A stretch of 64,000 bases of DNA. It comes from Candidatus Kapaibacterium sp. (lineage in GTDB: Bacteria > Bacteroidota > Ignavibacteria > Kapaibacteriales > NICIL-2). Below are positions 8,532 through 16,563 of the stretch, piece by piece. The notes beneath the pieces are model-generated. The model made no database searches. It was not told where the DNA came from and was given only the letters and a program-made list of their open reading frames with translations. A program made the translations under genes and the position numbers. Location of the stretch: the NCBI GenBank assembly GCA_026003475.1, contig BPHJ01000001.1, forward strand, positions 549,189 through 613,188, given 5' to 3'. The number at the start of each line of letters is the position of its first letter. The first letter of the stretch is position 1.

Positions 8532-9869
8532 ATGAAAAGTCGTTCCGTCTTTGTTTGTCAGGAGTGTGGCTATCGTGCGCTCAAGTGGCTTGGGAAGTGT
8601 CCTTCATGTGGGGCATGGGGAGCGCTGGTCGAGGAAATCGAGCATGCTGCACCAGCTGCCAAGTCGGCTGCTGGCGTTGAGCCTGTCGCCTTAGTTGGTG
8701 ACCGCGATGTTCGGATAGAACGCATCTGCAGTGGCATCACAGAATTCGACCGTGTGATGGGAGGGGGCATTGTCCCTGGATCAGTGACCGTTATTGGTGG
8801 GGATCCTGGTGTCGGAAAATCCACACTTATGCTCCAGCTTTGCGCTGCCTTCTCCGCGCGCGCACCGCTCTATGTCAGCGGGGAGGAATCACTCGAGCAG
8901 CTTCGTCACCGTGCGCACCGCTTAGGCATCCGTGCTGATGGTATTGCTGTGCTCACCGAGCAGGCGATCGAAGATGTAGTGGCCACGATCGAGGCAACAC
9001 AGCCAGGTCTTGTCGTCATTGATTCGATTCAAACGCTTTATGGACGGGAATTGGAATCATTGCCGGGTAGCATCGGGCAAGTGCGCTACTGCACCGCCCA
9101 ATTAGTCCAACTGGCAAAACAACGTGGCATCCCCATCCTGCTGGTCGGGCATGTGACAAAGGAAGGAATGCTGGCGGGACCGAAAGTGCTGGAACATATG
9201 GTCGATGTTGTTGTGCAATTCGAGGGAGAGGGGAACTACGCCTATCGAATCCTTCGGGCAGTCAAAAATCGGTATGGCTCAACCAATGAAATCGGTGTGT
9301 TCGAAATGCGATCATCGGGCATAGCCGAGGTTGCCAATCCCAGCGAGCTTTTCCTAACCCAGCGGACGACACCCGAACCAGGAACAGCTGTGACTGCACT
9401 TTTCGAAGGCAGTCGCTCACTCCTTGTGGAAGTGCAGGCACTGGTGATGCAGAGCAGCTATTCGGTTCCGCAACGCGTCGCAAATGGTTACGATGGTAGG
9501 CGACTGCAGATGTTGCTTGCTGTCCTGGAACGCCGAATTGGATTTGATTTCCTCCACTGTGATGTCTTTGTCAACATTGCCGGTGGGATTGCAGTGCGCG
9601 ATCCGGGAGCCGATCTTGCAGTTTGCACAGCCCTCGTAAGTTCATTGCGTAACTCTCCGTCCGAGGATCGCTCTGTTGTGATTGGTGAAGTGGGGCTAAC
9701 CAGCGAACTTCGTCAAGTGATGGGGATGGAGATTCGGCTCAAGGAAGCAGAAAAGTTAGGCTTTACTCTTGCAGTTACACCTCCAACAACCACCCAGCTC
9801 TCGTTGGCAACTCTGCAGCATGTACAAGCACGAACGATCACCGATGCGCTCATGGTGGTGCTGCGGTAA
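8532..9869 (+). CDS. radA: DNA repair protein RadA
   Basis: A RecA-like ATPase that promotes branch migration in homologous recombination. From ATG 8532 it is 445 aa: C4 zinc finger (Cys9, 12, 23, 26; CQEC...CPSC), Walker A GDPGVGKST at ~90-98, the RadA-specific KNRYG motif, and a C-terminal Lon-protease-like domain (DVFVNIAGGIAVRDPGADLA). An in-frame GTG at 8511 would add seven residues with no family match, so I prefer the ATG. It is followed by an ECF sigma gene 43 nt downstream. Confidence 0.95.
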   Translation: MKSRSVFVCQECGYRALKWLGKCPSCGAWGALVEEIEHAAPAAKSAAGVEPVALVGDRDVRIERICSGITEFDRVMGGGIVPGSVTVIGGDPGVGKSTLMLQLCAAFSARAPLYVSGEESLEQLRHRAHRLGIRADGIAVLTEQAIEDVVATIEATQPGLVVIDSIQTLYGRELESLPGSIGQVRYCTAQLVQLAKQRGIPILLVGHVTKEGMLAGPKVLEHMVDVVVQFEGEGNYAYRILRAVKNRYGSTNEIGVFEMRSSGIAEVANPSELFLTQRTTPEPGTAVTALFEGSRSLLVEVQALVMQSSYSVPQRVANGYDGRRLQMLLAVLERRIGFDFLHCDVFVNIAGGIAVRDPGADLAVCTALVSSLRNSPSEDRSVVIGEVGLTSELRQVMGMEIRLKEAEKLGFTLAVTPPTTTQLSLATLQHVQARTITDALMVVLR

Positions 9870-9874
9870 TTTTG
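9867..9874 (+). promoter_or_regulatory. Candidate -7 element upstream of the ECF sigma gene
   Basis: TAATTTTG matches the Bacteroidota -7 consensus TAnnTTTG and overlaps the radA stop codon, 39-54 nt before the possible sigma-factor starts. No convincing -33 TTTG is seen 19-20 nt upstream, so this is a weak prediction. Confidence 0.3.
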
Positions 9875-9912
9875 ATAGCAGATTGGAAACAATTCACTCA
9901 ACATGAGAGTCT

Positions 9913-10515
9913 ATGGGCCGCGCAACAATGGATGAGCAAACTCTTATTGAGTTGCTCATCGAGCGAAAGGAAGAAGGTTTCCGCGAGTTGATGCGGGTGT
10001 ACAAAGACGACCTTGTCAACTTCGCATACCGCTTCCTTGGCAGCTATGACGATGCAGTGGATGCAGCGCAGGAGACCTTCATTCGCGTTTTTCGGTTCAT
10101 TGATACATTCCAGCAGGGTGCACGTTTGCGAACGTGGCTCTATACAATTGCGCGCAACGTTGCACTCTCGATGCTGGAAAAGCGAAAGCAGCGCGGTATG
10201 CTTCCCTTGACCGTGTCGGATGAAGAAGGACAAGAGCTCGAGCGAGAAATTCCCGATGAGAGCTATATGCCTGACCGCGCAGTGGATGCAACGATTGTTG
10301 CCCAGCAGATTCAGAAAGCCCTGATGAAGGTGCCTCCTGTGTACCGTGAAGCGGTGGTTCTGCGGGATATTGAAGGGCTCAGTTACGAAGAAATAGCCGA
10401 TGTCTGCCAGGTCGAACTTGGCACCGTCAAATCCCGCATCAACCGCGGTCGCAGTATGCTTCAGGAGCTGTTGCGCGACCTATACGAAGAACTCTTTGGT
10501 AATAAGTCATCATGA
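9913..10515 (+). CDS. ECF-subfamily RNA polymerase sigma factor
   Basis: A 200-aa sigma-70-family protein with region 2 (FAYRFLGSYDDAVDAAQETF, RTWLYTIARN) and region 4 (VVLRDIEGLSYEEIADVCQV then GTVKSRINRGR, the helix-turn-helix that reads the -35 box). Regions 1 and 3 are absent, as in extracytoplasmic-function sigmas; it is closest in style to the RpoE/SigW group. Start is ATG 9913, or ATG 9928 (MDEQ) if the first five residues are not translated. The stop overlaps the next start (ATGA), the usual arrangement for a sigma factor and its regulator. The controlled stress is unknown. Confidence 0.92.
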   Translation: MGRATMDEQTLIELLIERKEEGFRELMRVYKDDLVNFAYRFLGSYDDAVDAAQETFIRVFRFIDTFQQGARLRTWLYTIARNVALSMLEKRKQRGMLPLTVSDEEGQELEREIPDESYMPDRAVDATIVAQQIQKALMKVPPVYREAVVLRDIEGLSYEEIADVCQVELGTVKSRINRGRSMLQELLRDLYEELFGNKSS

Positions 10516-11036
10516 ACGATCAATCCAATCGCCAGCAACCGAGCATCGAAGAGCTTCTTGCTGGGCAGCTTCCGCGCGCCGAAGCACCAGCAGACTTCGA
10601 AGATGTGACCATGCTTCGCTTACTGCTCGGACAGTTGCCTCGAGTATCAGCACCAGAGAACTTCGAGGAGGAAGTGCTCACACGTCTTGCTGAAACGAAG
10701 AAACGGAAATTTCCTCGACGACTCCGGCTTCCTCAATCGCGCTCGCCATGGCATTGGTTGGCAGCAGGAGCAGGAGTTGCGATCCTGGGAGGCGCCATCT
10801 ATTACTTTGCCACACGCACAACAGCACCAACCTCCGAAGTGCTGCCCCCAGCACCAGCAGAGCAACTACGACTGGTGATTCCTACCGATACAATGCTCGA
10901 GGAGACAATCAAAAAACCAGCACTGCCAACGGTAGAAACGACCAAACGTACTCCGGACACATTCACCCAGCCCAGTACTGCACCAACCAAGCGCATAACG
11001 CCGGGGAAGCCTCGGTTACACGAGGACGACGAGTAA
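10512..11036 (+). CDS. Putative membrane anti-sigma factor with duplicated N-terminal motif
   Basis: A 174-aa protein translationally coupled (ATGA) to the ECF sigma gene. A cytoplasmic N-terminal half is followed by one membrane helix (about residues 82-100) and a Pro/Thr-rich periplasmic tail, the standard layout of an anti-sigma factor. There is no zinc-binding HxxxCxxC motif. Instead, two tandem ~22-residue units are visible: LLAGQLPRAEAPADFEDV (residues 15-32) and LLLGQLPRVSAPENFEEE (37-54). No sequence family is recognised; the role is inferred from position and topology. Confidence 0.65.
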   Translation: MNDQSNRQQPSIEELLAGQLPRAEAPADFEDVTMLRLLLGQLPRVSAPENFEEEVLTRLAETKKRKFPRRLRLPQSRSPWHWLAAGAGVAILGGAIYYFATRTTAPTSEVLPPAPAEQLRLVIPTDTMLEETIKKPALPTVETTKRTPDTFTQPSTAPTKRITPGKPRLHEDDE

Positions 11037-11037
11037 G

Positions 11038-12150
11038 CTACAGTAGCGTCGCTGGATCGGTATAGGTCATGCCGAATGCCTCTGCGACTGCGCGGTAGGT
11101 GATGTGACCATCAATAAAGTTCAGCCCCAGCCACAGCTCGTGATTTTCTCGCACAGCACGTTGCCAGCCTTTATCGGCTAATTCCAGTGCATACGGAATT
11201 GTTGCATTCGTCAGAGCAATGGTAGAGGTGAACGGCACTGCGCCCGGCATGTTTGCAACGCAATAATGGACCACACCATCAACGACAAAGGTTGGTTGTT
11301 CATGGGTTGTGGGATGGGTGGTTTCAATGCAGCCACCTTGATCAACGGAAACATCCACAATAACAGCCCCAGCTTTCATTGTCGGAAGCATATCGCGCGT
11401 GACAAGGTATGGAGCTTTCGCCCCAGGAATCAAGACTGCACCAATGACAATATCTGCCTCGCGAATGATGGTGCGAATATTCTCTGGTGTGGACATCATG
11501 GTGGTGACGTTCTTCGGCATGACGTCGTCAAGGTATCGCAGTCGGTAGAGGTTGTTATCCAGAATGACAACGCGAGCGCCAAACCCTGCTGCGATTTTTG
11601 CCGCATTTGTCCCGACTACACCGCCACCCAAGATAACCACGGTGCCGGGTTGTGTGCCGGGGACACCGCCGAGAAGAACGCCGCGACCGCCCATGGTCCG
11701 CTCGAGATACTTTGCGCCATTTTGCGGTGCCATGCGTCCGGCAACCTCGCTCATGGGGATAAGCAGGGGCAGTGACCCGTCGGCTTTCTGAACTGTTTCG
11801 TATGCAATACCAATGCAACGCGACTGTATCATTGCCTCGGTCAGCTCACGGGATGCTGCCGCGTGGAAGTACGTGAATACAACTTGTCCTGGTCGGATGA
11901 GCGAATACTCCGATGCGATTGGTTCTTTGACCTTGAGGATCATTTCCGCTCCCGCATAGACCTCTGCTGCGCTGGCTACAATGGCTGCTCCTGCAGCGGC
12001 GTACTGCTCGTCGCTGAAACCGCTGCCAACTCCTGCCGAGGATTCGATGAGTACGGTGTGCCCGCGACGGACGAACATTTCAACGCCACCAGGGGTGATG
12101 GCAACGCGATTTTCATTCGCTTTGATTTCTTTGGGAACGCCAACAATCAT
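11038..12150 (-). CDS. ald: Alanine dehydrogenase
   Basis: A 370-aa NAD-dependent enzyme catalysing reversible L-alanine oxidative deamination to pyruvate and ammonia. The family opening [20 protein letters not shown] is complete; KVKEP (substrate Lys), YFHAAAS (catalytic His region), [10 protein letters not shown] and the Rossmann [13 protein letters not shown] are all present. The length equals the family norm (~371). It ends 1 nt from the anti-sigma gene on the other strand. Fits an amino-acid-degrading metabolism. Confidence 0.96.
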   Translation of the reverse strand: MIVGVPKEIKANENRVAITPGGVEMFVRRGHTVLIESSAGVGSGFSDEQYAAAGAAIVASAAEVYAGAEMILKVKEPIASEYSLIRPGQVVFTYFHAAASRELTEAMIQSRCIGIAYETVQKADGSLPLLIPMSEVAGRMAPQNGAKYLERTMGGRGVLLGGVPGTQPGTVVILGGGVVGTNAAKIAAGFGARVVILDNNLYRLRYLDDVMPKNVTTMMSTPENIRTIIREADIVIGAVLIPGAKAPYLVTRDMLPTMKAGAVIVDVSVDQGGCIETTHPTTHEQPTFVVDGVVHYCVANMPGAVPFTSTIALTNATIPYALELADKGWQRAVRENHELWLGLNFIDGHITYRAVAEAFGMTYTDPATLL

Positions 12151-12257
12151 AGATGTACCTTTGGTAGTGAATCGAATATGGCGTGCAAAAATGCGAAACC
12201 CACGGTCACCGCTCTAGGCTGCGATATTTGTGCGACGTTCCTTTCGAGTATTGATGC

Positions 12258-13049
12258 ATGGTTGATGGTAAAAAAGTTGTCGTTGTTCTGCCTGCCTACA
12301 ATGCCGAGCGAACCCTCGAGCGAACGTATGCCGAGATTCCGCACCATATCGTTGACGACGTGATCCTCGTTGATGATGCCAGTAGCGACCAAACCGTCGA
12401 ACTTGCACGACAGATTGGTATTCGGCACATCATCGTCCATGAACAGAACCGTGGCTATGGTGGCAACCAGAAGACCTGCTATCTGCATGCGCTCGAAGCC
12501 GGCGCCGACATTGTTGTGATGCTGCATCCTGACTACCAGTACACTCCCCAATTGATCCTCCCGATGGCCAGTATCATTGCAGCGGGCATTTATCCGGTGG
12601 TGCTTGGGTCGCGCATCTTAGGCAATGGCGCGCGAAAAGGAGGAATGCCGCTCTACAAATACATCGCAAACCGTATGCTGACGTTCGTTCAGAACTTGGT
12701 CACCGGTGCAAAGCTTTCGGAATACCACACAGGGTATCGAGCATTCAGCGCCGAGGTCCTCCGCTCGATTCGGTTGGACGCAAATAGCGACGACTTTGTC
12801 TTCGATAACGAAATGCTCTCCCAAATTCTCCTGGCCGGCTACGAGGTGGCTGAGGTAACATGCCCAACGCGCTATTTCGACGAAGCATCGTCGATCAATT
12901 TCTGGCGGAGTGTGCGGTATGGAGTCGGCGTGCTGCGAGTCTGCTTCCAACACCTGCTCGCACGGCTCGGAGTCTATGTGCATCCACGCTACCGTGGTGC
13001 AAAGGCAAAGCCATTAGCGAGGTCTTCGGCAAACTCATCGAGCAGTTGA
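12258..13049 (+). CDS. Family 2 glycosyltransferase, polyprenyl-phosphate sugar synthase-like
   Basis: A 263-aa GT-A enzyme. VVVLPAYNAERTL, VDDASSDQT (nucleotide-sugar Asp) and MLHPDYQY (second acidic motif) define GT2; EYHTGYRAFS matches dolichyl/undecaprenyl-phosphate mannose or glucose synthases. There are no clear C-terminal membrane helices, so it probably acts at the inner face of the membrane. Its last 61 nt overlap the convergent lipoprotein gene, giving a low-complexity Ser-rich C-terminus. It stands alone upstream of envelope genes; the sugar donor cannot be deduced. Confidence 0.88.
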   Translation: MVDGKKVVVVLPAYNAERTLERTYAEIPHHIVDDVILVDDASSDQTVELARQIGIRHIIVHEQNRGYGGNQKTCYLHALEAGADIVVMLHPDYQYTPQLILPMASIIAAGIYPVVLGSRILGNGARKGGMPLYKYIANRMLTFVQNLVTGAKLSEYHTGYRAFSAEVLRSIRLDANSDDFVFDNEMLSQILLAGYEVAEVTCPTRYFDEASSINFWRSVRYGVGVLRVCFQHLLARLGVYVHPRYRGAKAKPLARSSANSSSS

Positions 13050-13885
13050 CGGTATTCATCCGGGAGAATCGCATTCCATTGCCAGCGCAATTGGCGGAGC
13101 GTGCGTTGACCGATTGCAGTTCCGCTCCGTTTCGCCGTAAGATTGGCAACACTCAGAATAGCACTGGTCACAATGCGATACTGATCGTCTGTGGTCAAGG
13201 TTCTTCGGACTGTCCAGAGGGAATCGAGCTGTGCGCGGTAGTAGGCGATGCGTTTTTCGAGCAGCACAGGATAGGACTGAGTTGCAGGTTGGCCGACGGG
13301 AAGAAGTGAATCAGCGTACTCAACCGAGCGGTAATGTGCCAACCATCCGGAGTAGCTATCGTGCAGTTCCAGCACCAACAATGAATCCATCTCGATGAGG
13401 GTCGGATCGCCCAGCGGTGCATATGCTCGAACATGCAGCGAGTGGTCCTCGAGCGTGAGCAATGCTTTCCCGAACGTGATTGGGTCACTTCCACCACCGT
13501 TGAGCGTTACGGCGATTATCGGTTGCCGAATAGAGCGATGCGAGAAAATCGCGATGTCGCTCACGCCATAATCAGCGTAGACTGCTATCCGCTTGTGCTC
13601 CTGCAAGGCGGGGTCGAAACGGTAGATGATAACCGAATCCGGATTCTTTGCTGACTTTGATGGCAGCAAGGCAAATCGTACTCCGAGCACAACATCGCGC
13701 CAGCCATCACCATCGAGATCAGCAAAGCGCAGGATAACCAGCGAATCGGGATATTGCGGCGGGATCGAAAAGATGGTATCGCGTCCGGTCACTTGGGGCA
13801 CCGCCGGAGTACGCTCGTGATCGGTACAGCCATTGACGAGGAAAAGAATCCCGAGTGTGCAGATTTGCAACGTGTGTCGAATCAT
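12989..13885 (-). CDS. Lipoprotein with FG-GAP-like repeat, function unknown
   Basis: A 298-aa protein with a lipoprotein signal (LGILFLVNGC, Cys20). LRFADLDGDGWRDVVLGVRF (about residues 52-71) is an FG-GAP/VCBS-like calcium-binding repeat. The remainder has no recognised family; the C-terminal third (RTLTTDDQYRIVTSAILSV) looks helical. It overlaps the glycosyltransferase gene tail-to-tail by 61 nt, and its start lies 19 nt from a divergent beta-propeller gene. Outer-membrane or surface location is inferred from the lipobox. Confidence 0.7.
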   Translation of the reverse strand: MIRHTLQICTLGILFLVNGCTDHERTPAVPQVTGRDTIFSIPPQYPDSLVILRFADLDGDGWRDVVLGVRFALLPSKSAKNPDSVIIYRFDPALQEHKRIAVYADYGVSDIAIFSHRSIRQPIIAVTLNGGGSDPITFGKALLTLEDHSLHVRAYAPLGDPTLIEMDSLLVLELHDSYSGWLAHYRSVEYADSLLPVGQPATQSYPVLLEKRIAYYRAQLDSLWTVRRTLTTDDQYRIVTSAILSVANLTAKRSGTAIGQRTLRQLRWQWNAILPDEYRQLLDEFAEDLANGFAFAPR

Positions 13886-13903
13886 TCAGCGTGCATTGGA
13901 GTG

Positions 13904-14737
13904 ATGGCCGTTTCAAAATTACTGCTCCTGAGCGCGGTGGCTGTGATGTCCGCAGTGGGGCAGTGGGCAGAGCCAATCCGCATTCCTGCGCTCGCAACAG
14001 CGTCTGATGAATGTGCTCCTTCCTGGTCAGTGAGAGATTCGAGCGTGTACTTTGTTCGTGTACGGGGAAGCGACTTTACTGTGTGGCACTGCTCTGGATG
14101 CTACCACCGAGAGCGCCTGCTCGATTCGGATAGTGTCCATCTTGAGCAGGTCACTGATTCGGTTATTTACGCTACCTTCAATGGACAGAAGTGGATCGGT
14201 CATCGCTTGACGCGGGGAAAACGGCAGCGATATGCAGAGCTTGTTTTCTCACCCCACACGACCAGAGGCTCAACAGCACTTACCCCACTCAGTGAAGTGT
14301 CCGATCCAGACGAATTCACGATGTTTCCTGCACTGTCATCCGATGGGCGCACATTGGTATTTGCTACCACACGTGGAAGCGACACGCACACCATGGATCT
14401 TTGGGCGACGCAGTGGTATGGCGACCACTGGGGAACACCCTATCCGTTGGAAGGTTTCGAGCAGTCCAGCGCCAACGAGATCACACCGTGTTTCCTTGGT
14501 CGGGATACACTCCTTTTTGCATCGGACGGATTCGGTGGGAAAGGTGGCTTCGATCTGTTCATGACAGTGTACCGCGCAGGACGGTGGTCGCCGCCGGTAC
14601 CGCTGACGTTGGTCAACTCTCCAGCCGATGACCGCGATCCTTGCATCCTGCCCAACGGCGATCTCATCTTTGCCAGTAATCGTGCCGGATCATTCGACCT
14701 TTACTATGCCCGGCGCATACAAAAAGAGCATCCTTGA
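13904..14737 (+). CDS. Exported PD40/TolB-like beta-propeller protein
   Basis: About 277 aa from ATG 13904, with an N-terminal signal sequence (KLLLLSAVAVMSAVGQ). Two or three PD40-like blades are visible: FPALSSDGRTLVFATTR with DLWAT; DTLLFASDGFGGKGGFDLF; and CILPNGDLIFASNRAGSFDL. Such repeats occur in TolB and in Bacteroidota OmpA-associated proteins. The frame is open further upstream (to 13754), but that part is antisense to the divergent lipoprotein gene, so I start at the ATG that opens the signal peptide. No catalytic motif is seen; probably a periplasmic or surface binding protein. Confidence 0.72.
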   Translation: MAVSKLLLLSAVAVMSAVGQWAEPIRIPALATASDECAPSWSVRDSSVYFVRVRGSDFTVWHCSGCYHRERLLDSDSVHLEQVTDSVIYATFNGQKWIGHRLTRGKRQRYAELVFSPHTTRGSTALTPLSEVSDPDEFTMFPALSSDGRTLVFATTRGSDTHTMDLWATQWYGDHWGTPYPLEGFEQSSANEITPCFLGRDTLLFASDGFGGKGGFDLFMTVYRAGRWSPPVPLTLVNSPADDRDPCILPNGDLIFASNRAGSFDLYYARRIQKEHP

Positions 14738-14760
14738 CCTCAAGGCCACGGATGCTCTTT
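14721..14760 (-). terminator. Rho-independent terminator for the minus-strand lipoprotein gene (possibly bidirectional)
   Basis: AAAGAGCATCC (14723-14733) and GGATGCTCTTT (14750-14760) form a perfect 11-bp stem with a 16-nt loop. Read on the minus strand, the hairpin is followed by five T (14725-14721), as expected for intrinsic termination 20-odd nt after the lipoprotein stop. The plus-strand gene's TGA lies in the loop, so it may also end plus-strand transcripts. Confidence 0.8.
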
Positions 14761-14781
14761 GACGAATGTTCACTGAGCGGG

Positions 14782-15528
14782 TTATCGCACCGAGTACCGA
14801 AGTAATGTTGATTCAGTGCCGCTTTTGGTGCTCATTCCCAACATGGGGACCGAAATTTCAAGTTGCGAGGTCTGCTTTGCATACCCAACGCCACTGACGG
14901 CCCAATCAGTTGCGGTGAAGCTTGCGGTGAAAAGAGGAAGTGATGGGATAAGATCGGTTTTCCAGGAGAATTTTTGAGCTGTGTATGACTTTCCACCAAC
15001 CGTCACCGATTCTGTTCCCGCCTTACTAATGGTAACTTTCACTGTAAGATTGAAAGTGATGGGCTGCCCTTGAACCTGAATGTCCGTAAATGTTGTGTCC
15101 AGGATGGTCCACGAGGTTTCACTGCCGACGCTGGCCACCTTGACCCACCGCGGTGGTATGGTGGGTGGATTCGAAACACTACTTGCCAGATCACCAATTT
15201 CGAAGGTAAAATATTGCCATAGGTTACCATCAGCATCTTTCGAGAAGTACAGTGTGTCTTTACTACCGTCGCTGTAGAAGTGGTAGAATGGTGAGGCTGT
15301 GCGTCCACTCAGTTGCAGTGCTGCACCAACGACAACGGAATCATACGTGGCTTGGCCAGTGCGGTTCCCTGTCGAGTCGAGATCGTAGCTTTCGTACACC
15401 CAGTAGTTTCCTTCCGACATTGGCATGTAGTCGGGCGGAGTAGTGGGGTTTGTAGTTCCTGATTTGCAGGCGGCAAACCAGCTTGTCATGAGTATGGTGC
15501 TGGCGACGATGACCAGAGATCGTCTCAT
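14782..15528 (-). CDS. Lipoprotein of unknown function
   Basis: 248 aa from ATG 15528, which has GGAG 9 nt upstream. The signal peptide MRRSLVIVASTILMTSWFAA ends at a lipobox cysteine, followed by a Thr/Pro linker and then MSEGNYWVYESYD. That opening ('p-..GNyWvYe') recurs in uncharacterised Bacteroidota/Chlorobi lipoproteins. The rest is predicted beta-rich with many Ser/Thr residues. The open frame runs upstream into the tRNA-Ser gene, which I reject as coding. A strong hairpin terminator follows the gene. Confidence 0.7.
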   Translation of the reverse strand: MRRSLVIVASTILMTSWFAACKSGTTNPTTPPDYMPMSEGNYWVYESYDLDSTGNRTGQATYDSVVVGAALQLSGRTASPFYHFYSDGSKDTLYFSKDADGNLWQYFTFEIGDLASSVSNPPTIPPRWVKVASVGSETSWTILDTTFTDIQVQGQPITFNLTVKVTISKAGTESVTVGGKSYTAQKFSWKTDLIPSLPLFTASFTATDWAVSGVGYAKQTSQLEISVPMLGMSTKSGTESTLLRYSVR

Positions 15529-15591
15529 CGCGATTTCTCCAAAGTGTGAGACAAACAGAACAATCCTCCCAAAGCATCGTTGCTCCAGGTG

Positions 15592-15675
15592 CGGAGGGTG
15601 GGGGACTCGAACCCCCACAGGCTCATCGCCCGGCGGTTTTCAAGACCGCTGCCATACCAGTTAGGCGAACCCTCC
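15592..15675 (-). tRNA. tRNA-Ser(UGA)
   Basis: Minus-strand class II tRNA: acceptor GGAGGGT pairs with ACCCTCC, the discriminator is G, the anticodon stem is GCGGT/ACCGC with loop CTTGAAA giving anticodon TGA, the T arm is GGGGG-TTCGAGT-CCCCC, and a long variable arm contains GGGC/GCCT. The long arm and G73 are serine identity features. CCA is not encoded. It is the only RNA gene seen in the window. Confidence 0.95.
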
Positions 15676-15684
15676 GGGGTGCTG

Positions 15685-15717
15685 CAAAAATGCACTCGAG
15701 GACTACTTCTGCACAAG
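15685..15717 (-). promoter_or_regulatory. Candidate promoter of tRNA-Ser
   Basis: On the minus strand CATTTTTG (15692-15685) is one mismatch from the Bacteroidota -7 consensus TAnnTTTG and ends 9 nt before the mature tRNA 5' end. CTTG (15717-15714) lies 21 nt further upstream as a weak -33 box. Pattern-based prediction only. Confidence 0.3.
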
Positions 15718-16560
15718 CTCGACATGGCGACCATCGCACTGGATGATGGTGTACTCAGGCTCAGGACGCGCAAGGAATACGACGACTTCTAAGTGTCGGC
15801 GGTCCCAGGTCGTCTGCGACAGATCGTAGGTGTACGTTCGCTCGAAGGTCGTTCCTGCGGTTGCTGTCGTCGAAATAAGTGCTTGCCCGTACGCACCGAG
15901 CGGTGCATCGCGAAGAACGTGCCGATGAACGTAGTCGGCAACGTAGGTACCGTTATCCAACTGTGGTGCGACGATGCTATCCTCGATGACGTAGTAGCCA
16001 ATGTTGACGGGATAGGACACGTCAGCCATGAGTTCGATTGTGATGTTCACCGTTAGCGTATTGCGAAGAGTATCGCAACTGCTGTAGGTGCTGATGGCAA
16101 ATGGTGTCTGCGTCCGCAATTGAGTGTTGAGCGCTGAACCCCAGTTCTGCACACCGATGACGTACGAGGTACCGTCTATCTGTGTCCGATTGATGACGGC
16201 TGCCGGATAGGCGAACACACGGAATCGGGAATTGAGCTCTTCGCCAGCAGGGGTACGAAAATCGTCTGGATACCCTTTCCGTGCATCGGGACGGGCAAAG
16301 TCTCCTGCATGAATCGAGACTATCACAATGCTGTCTCCAAAGACACGGGCAAGATCAGCAAGCTTTCGGTGCCCAATGGGGCAGTTGGTGCACTGCGCGC
16401 CGGTAAACTCTTCGATCAACACCTTTCGATACCGAACAATACCACTCCCTTGCGATGTTGTATCGGTGGTGATAGACCGTGTGTAGGGTGGCGTAATGAC
16501 GTCGCACCCCGCGGTGGATAGCCACAGAACAAGCGCGCCTAGTCCAACAATGTGCTTCAT
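15703..16560 (-). CDS. Omp28-related outer membrane lipoprotein with thioredoxin-like CxxC
   Basis: 285 aa with a lipobox (WLSTAGC, Cys19). EEFTGAQCTNCPIGH (Cys57, Cys60) followed by LADLARVFGDSIVIVSIHAGD is the thioredoxin-fold core of the Omp28 family, and FRVFAYPAAVINR is the conserved cis-Pro region. The C-terminal half is beta-rich. The family occurs in Bacteroidota outer membranes and its role is unresolved; redox activity through the CxxC pair is plausible but not shown. It lies 3 nt downstream of priA on the same strand. Confidence 0.82.
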   Translation of the reverse strand: MKHIVGLGALVLWLSTAGCDVITPPYTRSITTDTTSQGSGIVRYRKVLIEEFTGAQCTNCPIGHRKLADLARVFGDSIVIVSIHAGDFARPDARKGYPDDFRTPAGEELNSRFRVFAYPAAVINRTQIDGTSYVIGVQNWGSALNTQLRTQTPFAISTYSSCDTLRNTLTVNITIELMADVSYPVNIGYYVIEDSIVAPQLDNGTYVADYVHRHVLRDAPLGAYGQALISTTATAGTTFERTYTYDLSQTTWDRRHLEVVVFLARPEPEYTIIQCDGRHVELVQK

Positions 16561-16563
16561 GCC

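Noticed and set aside
15529..15618. Upstream extension of the lipoprotein into tRNA-Ser
   Set aside because: It would overlap the tRNA gene; the signal peptide with ribosome-binding site starts at 15528.
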